The notes beneath the pieces were generated by a model that made no database searches, was not told the DNA's origin, and was given only the letters and a program-made list of their open reading frames with translations. Shown here piece after piece: positions 16,580-25,157 of a DNA stretch of 34,367 nucleotides. The DNA is from Deltaproteobacteria bacterium (GTDB lineage: Bacteria; Desulfobacterota; Desulfarculia; Adiutricales; Adiutricaceae): assembly GCA_031279155.1 (NCBI GenBank), contig JAITJB010000120.1, positions 1 through 34,367 on the forward strand, read 5' to 3'. Each line of letters starts with the position of its first letter. The first letter of the stretch is position 1. The translations under genes were made by a program, and so were the position numbers.

Positions 16580-16712
16580 CCTTTTGGTGGTTTAGGGAAT
16601 CCCGTTAAAATCGGGAGCGGACCCATCACTGTGAGTTGAGCCCTCTAAAAAGGAGGGCTTTTTAGGACCCGGCTAGGAAAACCGAAAAGGATTAGGGGTC
16701 TTAAATCGACGA
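16580..16712 (+). promoter_or_regulatory. Cobalamin (B12) riboswitch upstream of cbiZ
   Basis: The conserved B12 aptamer core is visible: GGGAATCCCG (16605-16614), then AAAATCGGGAGCGGACCC, then CACTGT (16627-16632). Near the 3' side, GAGCCAGAAACCAACCAGG corresponds to the conserved closing box (family form GxCAGGAGACCUGCC). The internal AGCCCTC/GAGGGCT arm (16639-16659) is taken as an aptamer peripheral stem. Together with the terminator at 16801-16831 this forms a transcription-attenuation switch: bound adenosylcobalamin should stop transcription before cbiZ. Confidence 0.85.
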
Positions 16713-16800
16713 GCCAGAAACCAACCAGGAGAAGATAGACGACTTTGGCGGGGATCGGTCAAAGTTGCCGGGCTGACTTTGAGCCCGAGGGTGTATGGGG

Positions 16801-16831
16801 CCCGGACATTATGGCGTCCGGGTTTTTTTTT
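16801..16831 (+). terminator. Riboswitch-controlled terminator in the cbiZ leader
   Basis: CCCGGAC (16801-16807) pairs with GTCCGGG (16816-16822) around an 8-base loop and is followed by nine T residues. It lies between the B12 aptamer and the cbiZ start, where an expression platform is expected. Confidence 0.85.
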
Positions 16832-16861
16832 GCCTGCTTTTTAAACCTAGGTGGAGGCGTG

Positions 16862-18139
16862 ATGTTGATCGGAAATTATTATGAAGGCTTAGAGTTCTAT
16901 CGGGAAGACAAGATAATTTACGGAAAGTTCTTGGTTCCCCACCAAGTTGTGACCACCTGCCGGTCCGGAGGCGGGCAAAGAGATGATTTACTTTTTTTGG
17001 GCAATCACCAGGGCTGCGAGCCAGCCGGTCACTCCCATTCATTGGTGGCGGCCATCGAGCCCGATGTTTACCATAAAAACATCTGTTTGGCCCACGGGCT
17101 GGACCCACAAAGATGCGCTCTTTTGGGCACAGCCGCCAACATGCGCTTAGCCGCCGTTAAAGACCTAACTTTTAGGGATCTGACGGTCGTGGCCGCCGTG
17201 ACCGGCGGCGTTGAAGGTAACGCTGGCCGGGCCGGCGACCCGGCTTACGGTTGGGAGGGCCAAGATGGCTATGAGGCCTTAAAGAGGCCCCATGAAGAAA
17301 ATAGCCAGGCCCAAGAAAGACAAGCCAGCCAAGAAAGTCAAGAAAGAAAAGATAGCCAAGAAAGAAAAGATAGCCAAGAAAGCCAAGCCTCCGGGCTAAA
17401 TCCCAACCACGGGACCATCAATATCCTCCTTTTTATCAATCGGCCCCTAACGCCCGGCGCCTTGGCTAGGACGCTTATTACCATAACCGAGGCCAAAAGC
17501 GCGGCTCTGGCGGAATTAGCTGTAAATTCCAGGTATTCTAACGGTTTAGCCACTGGGACCGGGACAGACCAAATAGGCGTGGCTTGTAAGATATCTAAAG
17601 ATCAAAGGCCCATAACCAGTTCCGGTAAGCACTCCAAATTGGGTGAGCTCATCGCCCTATGCGTCATCGGGGCCCTTAAGGAGGTCTTAATCAGGCAAAA
17701 TGGCATGACCACGGCTCGCCAGTGCTCGGTTAGAATCCACCTTGAGCGCTTCCATGAGATATCGCCGGGCCGACATGGTTTAGCCAAAGAGACGCTGGTA
17801 AACATGGTGGCCGCCCACTTAGATGACCAGACGGCTTCGCTACTTAGGGAAAATTATCGGGGCTTGTTCCACGATCCCATGAACGTAGCCCAGGTGGCGG
17901 CCATGACGGCGATTAGGGACAAATTTAACTATGGGATACTACCGCCTTCGGTTTATGCCGAAGTCATGGTCCACCAAGCTGCCCTTCTGGCCGTTGAGGC
18001 TGGCGGGCGGACCGGAGAATTTACCAAATATTTAGAGAGGTTGACTGAAAGCCCCCCAGAAAACTCGGATCAAGGCTTTATAGAGTTGGCGGCCTTGGCC
18101 ATGGCCATGGGTTTTAACGATAAATGGCAGGAATTGTAA
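16862..18139 (+). CDS. cbiZ: Adenosylcobinamide amidohydrolase CbiZ, with insertion and C-terminal extension
   Basis: CbiZ cleaves the aminopropanol side chain of adenosylcobinamide (and in bacteria of pseudocobalamin) to adenosylcobyric acid, letting cells rebuild foreign corrinoids into their own cobamide. ATG 16862 is chosen because GGAGG lies just upstream and the frame before it runs through the leader terminator. The product is about 425 residues. Core CbiZ motifs are HSHSLVAAIEPDVYHKN, TAANMRLAAVKD, VTGGVEGNAGRAGDPA, GTINILLFINRPLTPGALARTLITITEAKSAALAEL, SNGLATGTGTDQI and SGKHSKLGELI. A hydrophilic Gln/Ser/Glu/Arg/Lys-rich insertion (about 45 residues) precedes GTINI. After the core come about 150 residues, probably helical, that I cannot assign. 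Confidence 0.92.
   Translation: MLIGNYYEGLEFYREDKIIYGKFLVPHQVVTTCRSGGGQRDDLLFLGNHQGCEPAGHSHSLVAAIEPDVYHKNICLAHGLDPQRCALLGTAANMRLAAVKDLTFRDLTVVAAVTGGVEGNAGRAGDPAYGWEGQDGYEALKRPHEENSQAQERQASQESQERKDSQERKDSQESQASGLNPNHGTINILLFINRPLTPGALARTLITITEAKSAALAELAVNSRYSNGLATGTGTDQIGVACKISKDQRPITSSGKHSKLGELIALCVIGALKEVLIRQNGMTTARQCSVRIHLERFHEISPGRHGLAKETLVNMVAAHLDDQTASLLRENYRGLFHDPMNVAQVAAMTAIRDKFNYGILPPSVYAEVMVHQAALLAVEAGGRTGEFTKYLERLTESPPENSDQGFIELAALAMAMGFNDKWQEL
17306..17394. repeat. Low-complexity repeat inside cbiZ
   Basis: An 18-bp unit, GAAAGAAAAGATAGCCAA, is repeated at 17342-17359 and 17360-17377 and flanked by related AAGAAAG/AGCCAAG blocks. It encodes the hydrophilic insertion and keeps the frame. 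Its composition resembles the repeat after mutS2 (AAGAAAGCGC, AAGCCAGCC). Confidence 0.75.
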
Positions 18140-18337
18140 AATCGAGCAATTTTCGATCAGAATAAAGATTTAATTCTCTCCTCATTGTGCTATAATAAAT
18201 TTGACTGTAGTGGTGTAGGCTGACTAAATTTTTTCCTTTGACTTTTCGGAATGCCCCAAATTCTGGGAATTGGTGGCTTAGCCCTTGATGGTTTTAGCTT
18301 GTTTAGGCAAGAAAACTAGCATTAGTGAGGTCGCATT
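18140..18337. promoter_or_regulatory. Leader region of the autotransporter gene with candidate -10 box
   Basis: A TATAAT (about 18189-18194, within TGTGCTATAATAAAT) is the only clear promoter-like element; the -35 match (TTTAAT, 16 bp upstream) is poor. GTGAGG lies nine bases before the ATG at 18338. No terminator for cbiZ was seen. Confidence 0.4.
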
Positions 18338-21300
18338 ATGAATAATCACCCCCCTGTCAGGCCAAGAAGCAAGAACATTAATTACCAGGGTTTTAGAATG
18401 CGGCGCCATACAGTCGGCATTATTTTAGCATTTTTTGCTATATTTTTATTTCATTTGCCATTATATGCTGGTCAAGTATCAGAGCCAACTGTTGATAATC
18501 TCCAAAATTTACTGAATAACGCTGACGAAGGTGAGACCATATCATTTAATGGTAATATACCTGGCATTGATTTTAGTATTGATGACTCTATTATTAGCAT
18601 TAAAACCGAATTTTTAGTTATAACGGGCAATATTTCTAGCAATTTCAAAAATATGATAAGTGGAATATCATCAAGTATTTCAAATTTTGCATCTAGTAAC
18701 CTAACATCCTCGAGTAGCCAGTTAACTGATTTTGTTAATACATCGCTAAGTAATTTTATTGCTTCTATACCATCTAATATGACATATATTAAAGGTGATG
18801 GCAAACAAAGATTTAATAGAAATTTAATAACTATTGATAAAGGGAATTATGATAATAAATTAACAATCAAAAATATTAATTTTAATAATTTTAAATTATA
18901 TTATTCTAGATATGTCAACGTAGCTGGAGGTTTTGTCAATACATTTATTGGTAATTCTAAAGACACAACTATTGATATTTATACCTATTCCTTTGAAGAT
19001 AATATAGTGAAAGATATTAGTATAAAATTTTCAGGACTTAGTGATTCTCATTACCTTGCTGGCGGTGGCATTCTTGGTTTAAGAAACACAGGCCTAAATA
19101 TGCATAGTAATGGAATTGCATATTTTGGTAATATTTCAGGAAATTACTTTGATAATTTAGATATTAGCCTAACTAGATATAATGATCCCACTGCAGACAC
19201 GCCTTATCTTATAGGTGGTGGTGTTATCGGTATTGTCGCCGTGGACACGCTGGCCGCAAAATCTGGCTATGGAAGGTTAGACACTCTTTCTAATAATATT
19301 TTTACGACAATATCTGTTAATTCAGAAAATAATATAATTGGTGGCGGAATTGTTGGTATAGACAACAATAGTACCCAAGTAGGTACTATTGTTGCTTCAA
19401 AAATAAATCAAGCCATTGGTAATATCTTTGGCAATGGCCAGGCCGGCAATATCTCGGTTAAAGCCTATTACTCCTTAAATGGCGGCGGGATAATCGGGCT
19501 TAACGGCTTGTCAGCGGCCAGTACGCAGCTAGACTACCTCTCGCAAAATGTTTTTGGCGGCCTAAGCGTCTCCACCGGGACTTATTTGTTCGGCGGCGGC
19601 GTTGTGGGGCTACAAACTAATAATGACCCCCAAAATAGTTCCACCCAAGGACCAAGTTACAAACCGCCTGTAGGTTTTGCGAAAGATGAAGCTCCCAACA
19701 TAACTTCTATCATAAGCACGGCTACTAATAATGTTTTCTACAATGTCGATCTTAAGGTTGGAATCCTATCGACCGGCGGTTTACTGGAAGGTGGCGGCAT
19801 AATCGGGGTTCGGAGTTTTTCCGATCGGGCCCTGATAGATAACCTAGAAAGCAATTATTTTAATAATATCAATGTTGCGACCTATGCCGGTTCCACTCAT
19901 AGCGGTAATTTATTTGGTGGTGGTATAGTAGGCGTCGCATCAAAAGGTTATTCTTCTATTAATTTTGCTAATAATAATTATTTTAAACAGATAACTGTAA
20001 ATATTGCCGGGGACTTATATGGCGGCGGCGTAATGGGTGTTGATGCCCATGAGCCAGGCAATAAAAATAATATTGAAACTGGTGCGACTATAGGTAAGAT
20101 TTATAACAATACATTTACAGATATAAATCTAAATTTTGGTTCAAGCTCAGCACCAAATTCAGGTATGATATATGGTGGCGGCGTCATCGGCTTAAACTCG
20201 CCTAATGGAATAAATACTGCCTTGACAATTAATAACGATTATGATTTAGAAGCAATAAATAATAATAGATTTTATAATATAACTCTTAATGCTCAAAATG
20301 GTCTTTATGGTGGTGGGGTTATCGGATTGGCCAATGAGCTCGGTTACAGCCTAATCGGGCCTGTTGTTGATAATATCTTCAGTAATGTAAATATCAAAGC
20401 TAAATTTATTGAAGGTGGCGGTCTAATTGGTATATACTCAAAAGGTTTGGGTATTTTATATTCAGTAGATAATTCCTTCTTTCAAAATTCTACTATCACC
20501 TCCGATTACTACATCGATGGTGGTGGCATTATCGGGGTGACTGGAGACGCTTCTAGTCCGTCGGCCAATGGAATCTATTCGATAAAAAATAGTTATTTTG
20601 CAAATAATAAAGTTATTGCTAATAATGGTATAATAATGGGCGGGTTGGTTTATACTTACGGCTCAACAGCTGCTGAATTTCTAATTGAAGATTCTATATT
20701 TATGAATAATCAATTTATAACAGGTATAAATTCTAGTAGTTATACTCCAAATGATATGAGCATTTTAGATCCTAATAATTATGGAACTTTCGGTGCTGTT
20801 GTTGTCGATACTGGTATAAATATTTCTAATCAAGATAGTATAAATCTTACTCTATCGGCAACAGCAGGTAGTAGTCTTTTGTTTTATAATAACATCATAA
20901 AAAATTCTGGCCAAGCTGATAGATACAACTCTGTTTATATCGGTGTGATACCAGAATATAATTATGATTTAGCAAGTAATACTTTTAACGTCTCGGGTGA
21001 TACTTCAGAGATTGATGCTATTTTAACGATTAAAACCGAACCTTATTCATCTATTGCTCTTTATGATCCTATAGTCGTTAATCAAGATAGTAACAAAAAT
21101 TTTACCATGGTCGTTGAAGGTAGCGGCGAATTTGCCTGGGCAGGTGATAACATTTTTAATGTCCAAAATCTAAATAGTGATAATATAATAACATTAAAAT
21201 CCGGCTCTCAGACTATTTTTATGAATAGTATTTATGGAACAAAACAGACTGAATATTATAAACCATTTTCCTTAACTGCCCCTAATCATGATTTTGTCTT

Positions 21301-22810
21301 AGAAAGTGGGGCCCAGCTTAATCTGCTTGGCAATAACTATTTAGATGTTCACAAAGCAGATCTTAATGGTACGCTTTATTTTAATCTTACTAATGCGCTT
21401 GTTAACGACTATACCAATCCGATTTTAACGATCAATACGGCTCCTGATGAATTTGTTTCCCTAAAAGGTGCTAAAATCATCGTTAGCAATCTAAATTGGG
21501 GACAAACACCTGTGGTGGGCGATAAATTAGTGCTTATTGATACTGGTGAAAACGATAAAATAATAGATTACCCAGAAGCCATAGTTATTAGTGCTAAATA
21601 TGGGTATATTACGTATTATACAATGGTGGTCGATAGCGGTACGACGACTGATACCGGAACCCCGACTGATACCGGAACGCCGACTACGCCAGGAACGCCG
21701 ACTACGCCAGGAACGCCGACTACGCCAGGAACGCCGACTACGCCAGGAACGCCGACTACGCCAGGAACGCCGGCCGCAAACTCGGATCGTCAATTGGTGA
21801 TTAGAGTGCCGGCGCCAGACGATCCGATCTTAGTAGAATTAGGCCTTGAGCCCATCGCCGTCGTATCAGAGGTCAAATTGCTCTCCGAGGGTCAGGTAGC
21901 CGGCCTTAACCTGATCAGCCACTCGGTAAGTTGGCTAGCCGATCAAGCCTACCGGCAAGCTGATGTGGCCTTTGAACATGGCGGACGTAACTGGGCCCCC
22001 TTTGGAGGCCTAGACGGGGCTCTATTTAGTTCGAGGAGTATACATTCCACGGTGACCGTGGAATCTGGTTCGGCTATTGCCGGAATGGCCTACCGGGTAC
22101 CATTTTCTTCTTCCCGGCTCGTCATCGGCGCCTTCGTTGAGAGCTCCATAGGTGAATATGAAGTTACTGGCGGCTATAACTCCCTCAAAGACAATAATCT
22201 AGAAGCTACCGGTAGGTTAAGATCTATTGGCGGCGGTCTTTTGATTCACCATCGCTTCAATAACGGCATTTCACTGGAAGCTGGTGGCCGGGTTGGTCAA
22301 CTGCGCAATGAATTTAAGAGCTCGGCCTTTGACCATGAATTAGGCAACGTCTTCAATTACGATATCCAAACGCCTTATTTGTCCGCTTATGGCGGCTTGG
22401 GCTTTAAGTGGCAGATTAACGAGCATTCCAGTTTAGATTTTTCAGGTCGCTACTATTGGACTAACTTAAAGGGCCAGTCAGTAAAGTTGGATAGCCAAGA
22501 AGTTGTTGATATCCACGAGGCTACTTCTAAGAAGGTGCGCGGCGGCCTTCGCTATACTTTCTCACCCCAAAATAGTTTTTCTATCTACGCTGGCGGCTAT
22601 TGGGAGCGAGAGCTAGATTCTGACTCGACAATTTCTGTTCACGGTAAGTCAGTTGCCGGCGAGGGTCCCAAAGGCGATTCCGGCTTAGGTGAGGTCGGCG
22701 TGATGCTCCATTCGCCGGGTAGTAATTGGGGGCTTGAGCTCGGGCTTCAAGGCTATACCGGTAAGATCCATGGTTTCTCAGGTGGCTTAAGGCTACGTTA
22801 CCAATTTTAA
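18338..22810 (+). CDS. Autotransporter (type Va) with GGGxxG-repeat passenger
   Basis: A 1490-residue surface protein. The N terminus has an extended charged region followed by a hydrophobic signal (HTVGIILAFFAIFLFHLPLYAG). The passenger (about residues 45-1095) is Asn/Ser/Ile-rich and contains about twelve copies of GGG-[IVL]-[IVM]-G-[LVI] spaced roughly 45-80 residues, each after a pattern like NN-x-F-x-x-I, consistent with a beta-helix. A linker of repeated Gly-Thr-Pro-Thr-Thr-Pro (about 1102-1146) leads to a C-terminal 12-strand-type beta barrel (about 1180-1490), ending in RLRYQF with the typical terminal Phe. GTGAGG supports the ATG. The passenger is strongly AT-rich, unlike the barrel. 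No protease triad was recognised; adhesion is a guess. Confidence 0.9.
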   Translation: MNNHPPVRPRSKNINYQGFRMRRHTVGIILAFFAIFLFHLPLYAGQVSEPTVDNLQNLLNNADEGETISFNGNIPGIDFSIDDSIISIKTEFLVITGNISSNFKNMISGISSSISNFASSNLTSSSSQLTDFVNTSLSNFIASIPSNMTYIKGDGKQRFNRNLITIDKGNYDNKLTIKNINFNNFKLYYSRYVNVAGGFVNTFIGNSKDTTIDIYTYSFEDNIVKDISIKFSGLSDSHYLAGGGILGLRNTGLNMHSNGIAYFGNISGNYFDNLDISLTRYNDPTADTPYLIGGGVIGIVAVDTLAAKSGYGRLDTLSNNIFTTISVNSENNIIGGGIVGIDNNSTQVGTIVASKINQAIGNIFGNGQAGNISVKAYYSLNGGGIIGLNGLSAASTQLDYLSQNVFGGLSVSTGTYLFGGGVVGLQTNNDPQNSSTQGPSYKPPVGFAKDEAPNITSIISTATNNVFYNVDLKVGILSTGGLLEGGGIIGVRSFSDRALIDNLESNYFNNINVATYAGSTHSGNLFGGGIVGVASKGYSSINFANNNYFKQITVNIAGDLYGGGVMGVDAHEPGNKNNIETGATIGKIYNNTFTDINLNFGSSSAPNSGMIYGGGVIGLNSPNGINTALTINNDYDLEAINNNRFYNITLNAQNGLYGGGVIGLANELGYSLIGPVVDNIFSNVNIKAKFIEGGGLIGIYSKGLGILYSVDNSFFQNSTITSDYYIDGGGIIGVTGDASSPSANGIYSIKNSYFANNKVIANNGIIMGGLVYTYGSTAAEFLIEDSIFMNNQFITGINSSSYTPNDMSILDPNNYGTFGAVVVDTGINISNQDSINLTLSATAGSSLLFYNNIIKNSGQADRYNSVYIGVIPEYNYDLASNTFNVSGDTSEIDAILTIKTEPYSSIALYDPIVVNQDSNKNFTMVVEGSGEFAWAGDNIFNVQNLNSDNIITLKSGSQTIFMNSIYGTKQTEYYKPFSLTAPNHDFVLESGAQLNLLGNNYLDVHKADLNGTLYFNLTNALVNDYTNPILTINTAPDEFVSLKGAKIIVSNLNWGQTPVVGDKLVLIDTGENDKIIDYPEAIVISAKYGYITYYTMVVDSGTTTDTGTPTDTGTPTTPGTPTTPGTPTTPGTPTTPGTPTTPGTPAANSDRQLVIRVPAPDDPILVELGLEPIAVVSEVKLLSEGQVAGLNLISHSVSWLADQAYRQADVAFEHGGRNWAPFGGLDGALFSSRSIHSTVTVESGSAIAGMAYRVPFSSSRLVIGAFVESSIGEYEVTGGYNSLKDNNLEATGRLRSIGGGLLIHHRFNNGISLEAGGRVGQLRNEFKSSAFDHELGNVFNYDIQTPYLSAYGGLGFKWQINEHSSLDFSGRYYWTNLKGQSVKLDSQEVVDIHEATSKKVRGGLRYTFSPQNSFSIYAGGYWERELDSDSTISVHGKSVAGEGPKGDSGLGEVGVMLHSPGSNWGLELGLQGYTGKIHGFSGGLRLRYQF
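21674..21763. repeat. 18-bp tandem repeat encoding the Pro-Thr linker
   Basis: Five identical copies of GGAACGCCGACTACGCCA, followed by a partial unit and preceded by diverged copies. The unit length is a multiple of three, so changes in copy number alter linker length without shifting the frame. Confidence 0.95.
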
Positions 22811-22833
22811 TTGATTAGATAGAATTTAAAAAA

Positions 22834-22866
22834 ATAGCCGACCAGTTTTTGGTCGGCTATTTTTTT
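22834..22866. terminator. Bidirectional terminator between convergent genes
   Basis: ATAGCCGACCA (22834-22844) pairs perfectly with TGGTCGGCTAT (22850-22860), with an A tract before and a T tract after. It can end both the autotransporter transcript (plus) and the universal stress protein transcript (minus). Confidence 0.9.
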
Positions 22867-22897
22867 GCTCTTTGCTTTGCTCGCTTAGCTTAGCATT

Positions 22898-23812
22898 TTA
22901 TTGTTTCTTATCTTGGTTGGAGCTTTCCGTACGCACGGCTAAGACCGGGAATTGGCCTAGGCGAATTAGCCGATCAGTAGTTGAGCCGACCATGATGTTT
23001 TCAATGAAGCCTCGGCCATGAACGCCCATGACGATAAGGTCGATATGGTTAAGGATGGCGTATTTGTTGAGTTCCTCGTGGGGATGGCCAGCTAGAACCA
23101 CTGTTGAGGCTTTATCTTTGAAGTCTTCGGACAGCTTATTTTGGAGCTTTCCGGCCAACTCATCGACTAAACGGTGGGCTATGGCCCGGTCTTTTTGGGG
23201 ATCGACGGTCAGAATCTGGTTGAGCTGGCCCTGCTCCAGGACGGTAGCCAAGGTCACCTTAGTTGAGAAGGTCCTGGCAAAGGCCAGACCCCATTGGACG
23301 GCGGAATCGGAGTCATCGGAAAAATCACAGGCGATCATAAGTGATTCGATCTGGCGGAGGGCCAATCGTTCAACTGGCAGATCGCCAGGGATTATCAGAA
23401 ATGGCACGGTTACGGTAAACATCAACTTGCGGCTGACCGAGCCTAAAAGGAGCCTCTCTAAGCCGCTCCTCGGGTGAGTGGCGGCTACGAGTAGACCAGC
23501 AGATGTTTCTGAGACGATCTGCTGAATCTCCTTAGCCGGATAGCCTATGGAGATGTGGAGTTCCCATTGAACGCCTTCGATGTTAGTTAGGATATCGGTA
23601 ACTTGGGCTCGGGTGGATTGCTCAACGCGGGCCCTGAGCTCTTGGGGATCGACCATGGTCTCCCCGTAAGGAGTGACGGCTGGTAGATCTATGACGTGGG
23701 CGATAACTAGTTTGGCCTTAAAGCCTTTGGCGATGTAAGCGGCCAAGGGTATGGCCTTGTTGGAGCCCTCCGATAGATCGGTGGCGCAGACTACGGCTGA
23801 AATTGAGAACAT
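22898..23812 (-). CDS. Universal stress protein with two tandem Usp domains
   Basis: A 304-residue cytoplasmic protein of two UspA-type alpha/beta domains. The first starts ISAVVCATDLSEGSNKAIPLA, the second MIACDFSDDSDSAVQWGLAFA. The second ends with the complete ATP-binding pattern G-2x-G-9x-G-S in GVHGRGFIENIMVGS (about 261-275). In the first the corresponding stretch (THPRSGLERLLLGS) lacks the first two glycines in the normal spacing, so only the C-terminal domain is likely to bind ATP strongly. Tandem Usp proteins are common in anaerobic deltaproteobacteria. It lies 96 bases downstream of the phosphotransferase gene on the same strand. Confidence 0.9.
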   Translation of the reverse strand: MFSISAVVCATDLSEGSNKAIPLAAYIAKGFKAKLVIAHVIDLPAVTPYGETMVDPQELRARVEQSTRAQVTDILTNIEGVQWELHISIGYPAKEIQQIVSETSAGLLVAATHPRSGLERLLLGSVSRKLMFTVTVPFLIIPGDLPVERLALRQIESLMIACDFSDDSDSAVQWGLAFARTFSTKVTLATVLEQGQLNQILTVDPQKDRAIAHRLVDELAGKLQNKLSEDFKDKASTVVLAGHPHEELNKYAILNHIDLIVMGVHGRGFIENIMVGSTTDRLIRLGQFPVLAVRTESSNQDKKQ

Positions 23813-23908
23813 GGTTTCGTCTCGCTTATCCGGCCGTGGCGCCCATAGCTAGGGGCCGGCCTGTTATATTTAGAACGTATCGACATTATTGAAGCCATTT
23901 TTATCGAG

Positions 23909-25009
23909 TTAAATATTCATAAGTTCAATCTCCCGGTCTAAGAGTTCTTCGGCCAGGTCTAAGTAGAGCCGGCCCCGGGAGAGGTTTTGGGCGTGGAGGG
24001 AAGGGTAGGCCTGTTGGTCCCATTTAAAGTAGACCTCGGCCAGCGAATCGGTTAGGTATCTTCGGGCTAGGTTTAAGGCCAGGCCGCGTATGACAGCAGG
24101 TAATAGATTTAGGTTTTTTAAAACTAAGTCCGGGGCGGTTTGACGATAGCCGTCAACTAAGGCCTTGGCTAGTTGCTCGTCAAAATGAGGCTTAGTTGGG
24201 GAGACGGCAAAGGATCGGCACATCTCGCCTAAATCGAGCATGGGATCCCCAAATCCCACGGTGTCCCAATCGATAATGGCCATGGGGCCTACGGGAGGCG
24301 CCAGAAAGTTTTCGCGTTTAGAGTCGCGGTGAATGACCAGATCCCTGGCCAAAAAGATCCTACAAAATGATGGCCTGGTGGGCAACCAGTCGGCGTTTTT
24401 CATGCCGCGCGTAAGTTCTGGAAGTACGGCCTCAAGGTTGGGATGGCCGCGATAGCGGGCGGCAATGCACTGAAAGTCTTCTCGGGTATTAAGTCTTTGG
24501 TTGGTTACGTCGCCATCGTCTGCTAGGGCGGTGACCAAAATGGGCTTAGGGTTATTTAGGTAATAGTGAGTGCGGCCTAAGGCGGCGGCGGCCTCTCTAG
24601 CTTCATTAATCGATCTAGGTAACGGAGGGCGGCCGTTAACAAAGGTTGAGAGGCGCCAGACATCGCTATTTTGTGGGTCTAGGGCTAAGGGCTGCCCGCT
24701 TTGGGTTAAAACAAGTTTGGGGCAGCCGACTTGGCCTTCTAAGGCCTGATGAACTAACGTTAGATTTAAGCCCAAAGAAGCATCGCTACCAAATCTCGGA
24801 TTTAAGCGCTGGAGGACGTAGGCTATGTCGCCATCTATGGTTACCGAAAAGGTCTGATTGACCCTACCTGAGCCAAAGGGGGCTACATGGGCCTTGGGCA
24901 GATCGTAGAACAGCTCTAAGATGGCCTTGGCCTCATCTGGCGAGCGCTGGGAGTTTAAGTTGCCCAGCAAAGGGGCGATATTTTGACTCTGAAATCGGTG
25001 AGGTTCCAT
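23909..25009 (-). CDS. Aminoglycoside/choline-kinase-fold phosphotransferase, possibly N-acetylhexosamine 1-kinase-like
   Basis: A 366-residue protein with the APH/choline kinase fold. The N-lobe has a glycine-rich segment (APFGSGRVNQTFSV) and YVLQRLNPRFG. The catalytic loop is VIHRDSKRENFLA (about 224-236, with Asp as base and Asn as metal ligand), and the metal-binding motif is IIDWDTVGFGDPMLDLGEM (about 245-263). The combination of VNQTF and VLQRLN resembles N-acetylhexosamine 1-kinases (NahK group), often annotated as mucin-related phosphotransferases, so a sugar substrate is more likely than an antibiotic. No sugar-metabolism neighbours confirm this. Start ATG 25009. Confidence 0.7.
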   Translation of the reverse strand: MEPHRFQSQNIAPLLGNLNSQRSPDEAKAILELFYDLPKAHVAPFGSGRVNQTFSVTIDGDIAYVLQRLNPRFGSDASLGLNLTLVHQALEGQVGCPKLVLTQSGQPLALDPQNSDVWRLSTFVNGRPPLPRSINEAREAAAALGRTHYYLNNPKPILVTALADDGDVTNQRLNTREDFQCIAARYRGHPNLEAVLPELTRGMKNADWLPTRPSFCRIFLARDLVIHRDSKRENFLAPPVGPMAIIDWDTVGFGDPMLDLGEMCRSFAVSPTKPHFDEQLAKALVDGYRQTAPDLVLKNLNLLPAVIRGLALNLARRYLTDSLAEVYFKWDQQAYPSLHAQNLSRGRLYLDLAEELLDREIELMNI

Positions 25010-25062
25010 GGTTTTCCGCGTAGCTCGATGGGATCTTATGGCTCACGCTTACTTTACTTTGT

Positions 25063-25086
25063 TTTTAGAAAAGAGGCCAAGCCTCT
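25063..25086 (-). terminator. Terminator downstream of the Memo-family gene
   Basis: On the minus strand AGAGGC-TTG-GCCTCT (25086-25072) is followed by TTTCTAAAAAC. The stem is short but GC-rich and lies between the Memo gene and the phosphotransferase gene. A second palindrome, GGCGAGC with GCTCGCC (about 25146-25168), overlaps the end of the Memo gene. Confidence 0.5.
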
Positions 25087-25157
25087 AAAAGATATTTTAG
25101 CATTTTCTTAGTTTTTTTTTCGCCTCGCATTTTATCTTTTTAATTGGCGAGCAAGCC

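Noticed and set aside
16639..16663. AGCCCTC/GAGGGCT hairpin with a short T run as a terminator
   Set aside because: It lies between the conserved core and the 3' box of the B12 aptamer, so it is better read as a peripheral stem; the terminator at 16801-16831 fits the expression platform.
16745..16861. N-terminal extension of CbiZ from an upstream in-frame start
   Set aside because: This segment overlaps the expression-platform terminator and lacks a ribosome binding site, while GGAGG precedes the ATG at 16862.
21527..21793. Arg-Ser-Trp repeat protein on the minus strand of the autotransporter linker
   Set aside because: Its repeats are just the complement of the 18-bp linker repeat; no start context or homology supports it.
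23909..25009. Aminoglycoside resistance enzyme
   Set aside because: The fold is shared, but the VNQTF and VLQRLN motifs point to the sugar-kinase-like branch, and no resistance context or mobile element is present.
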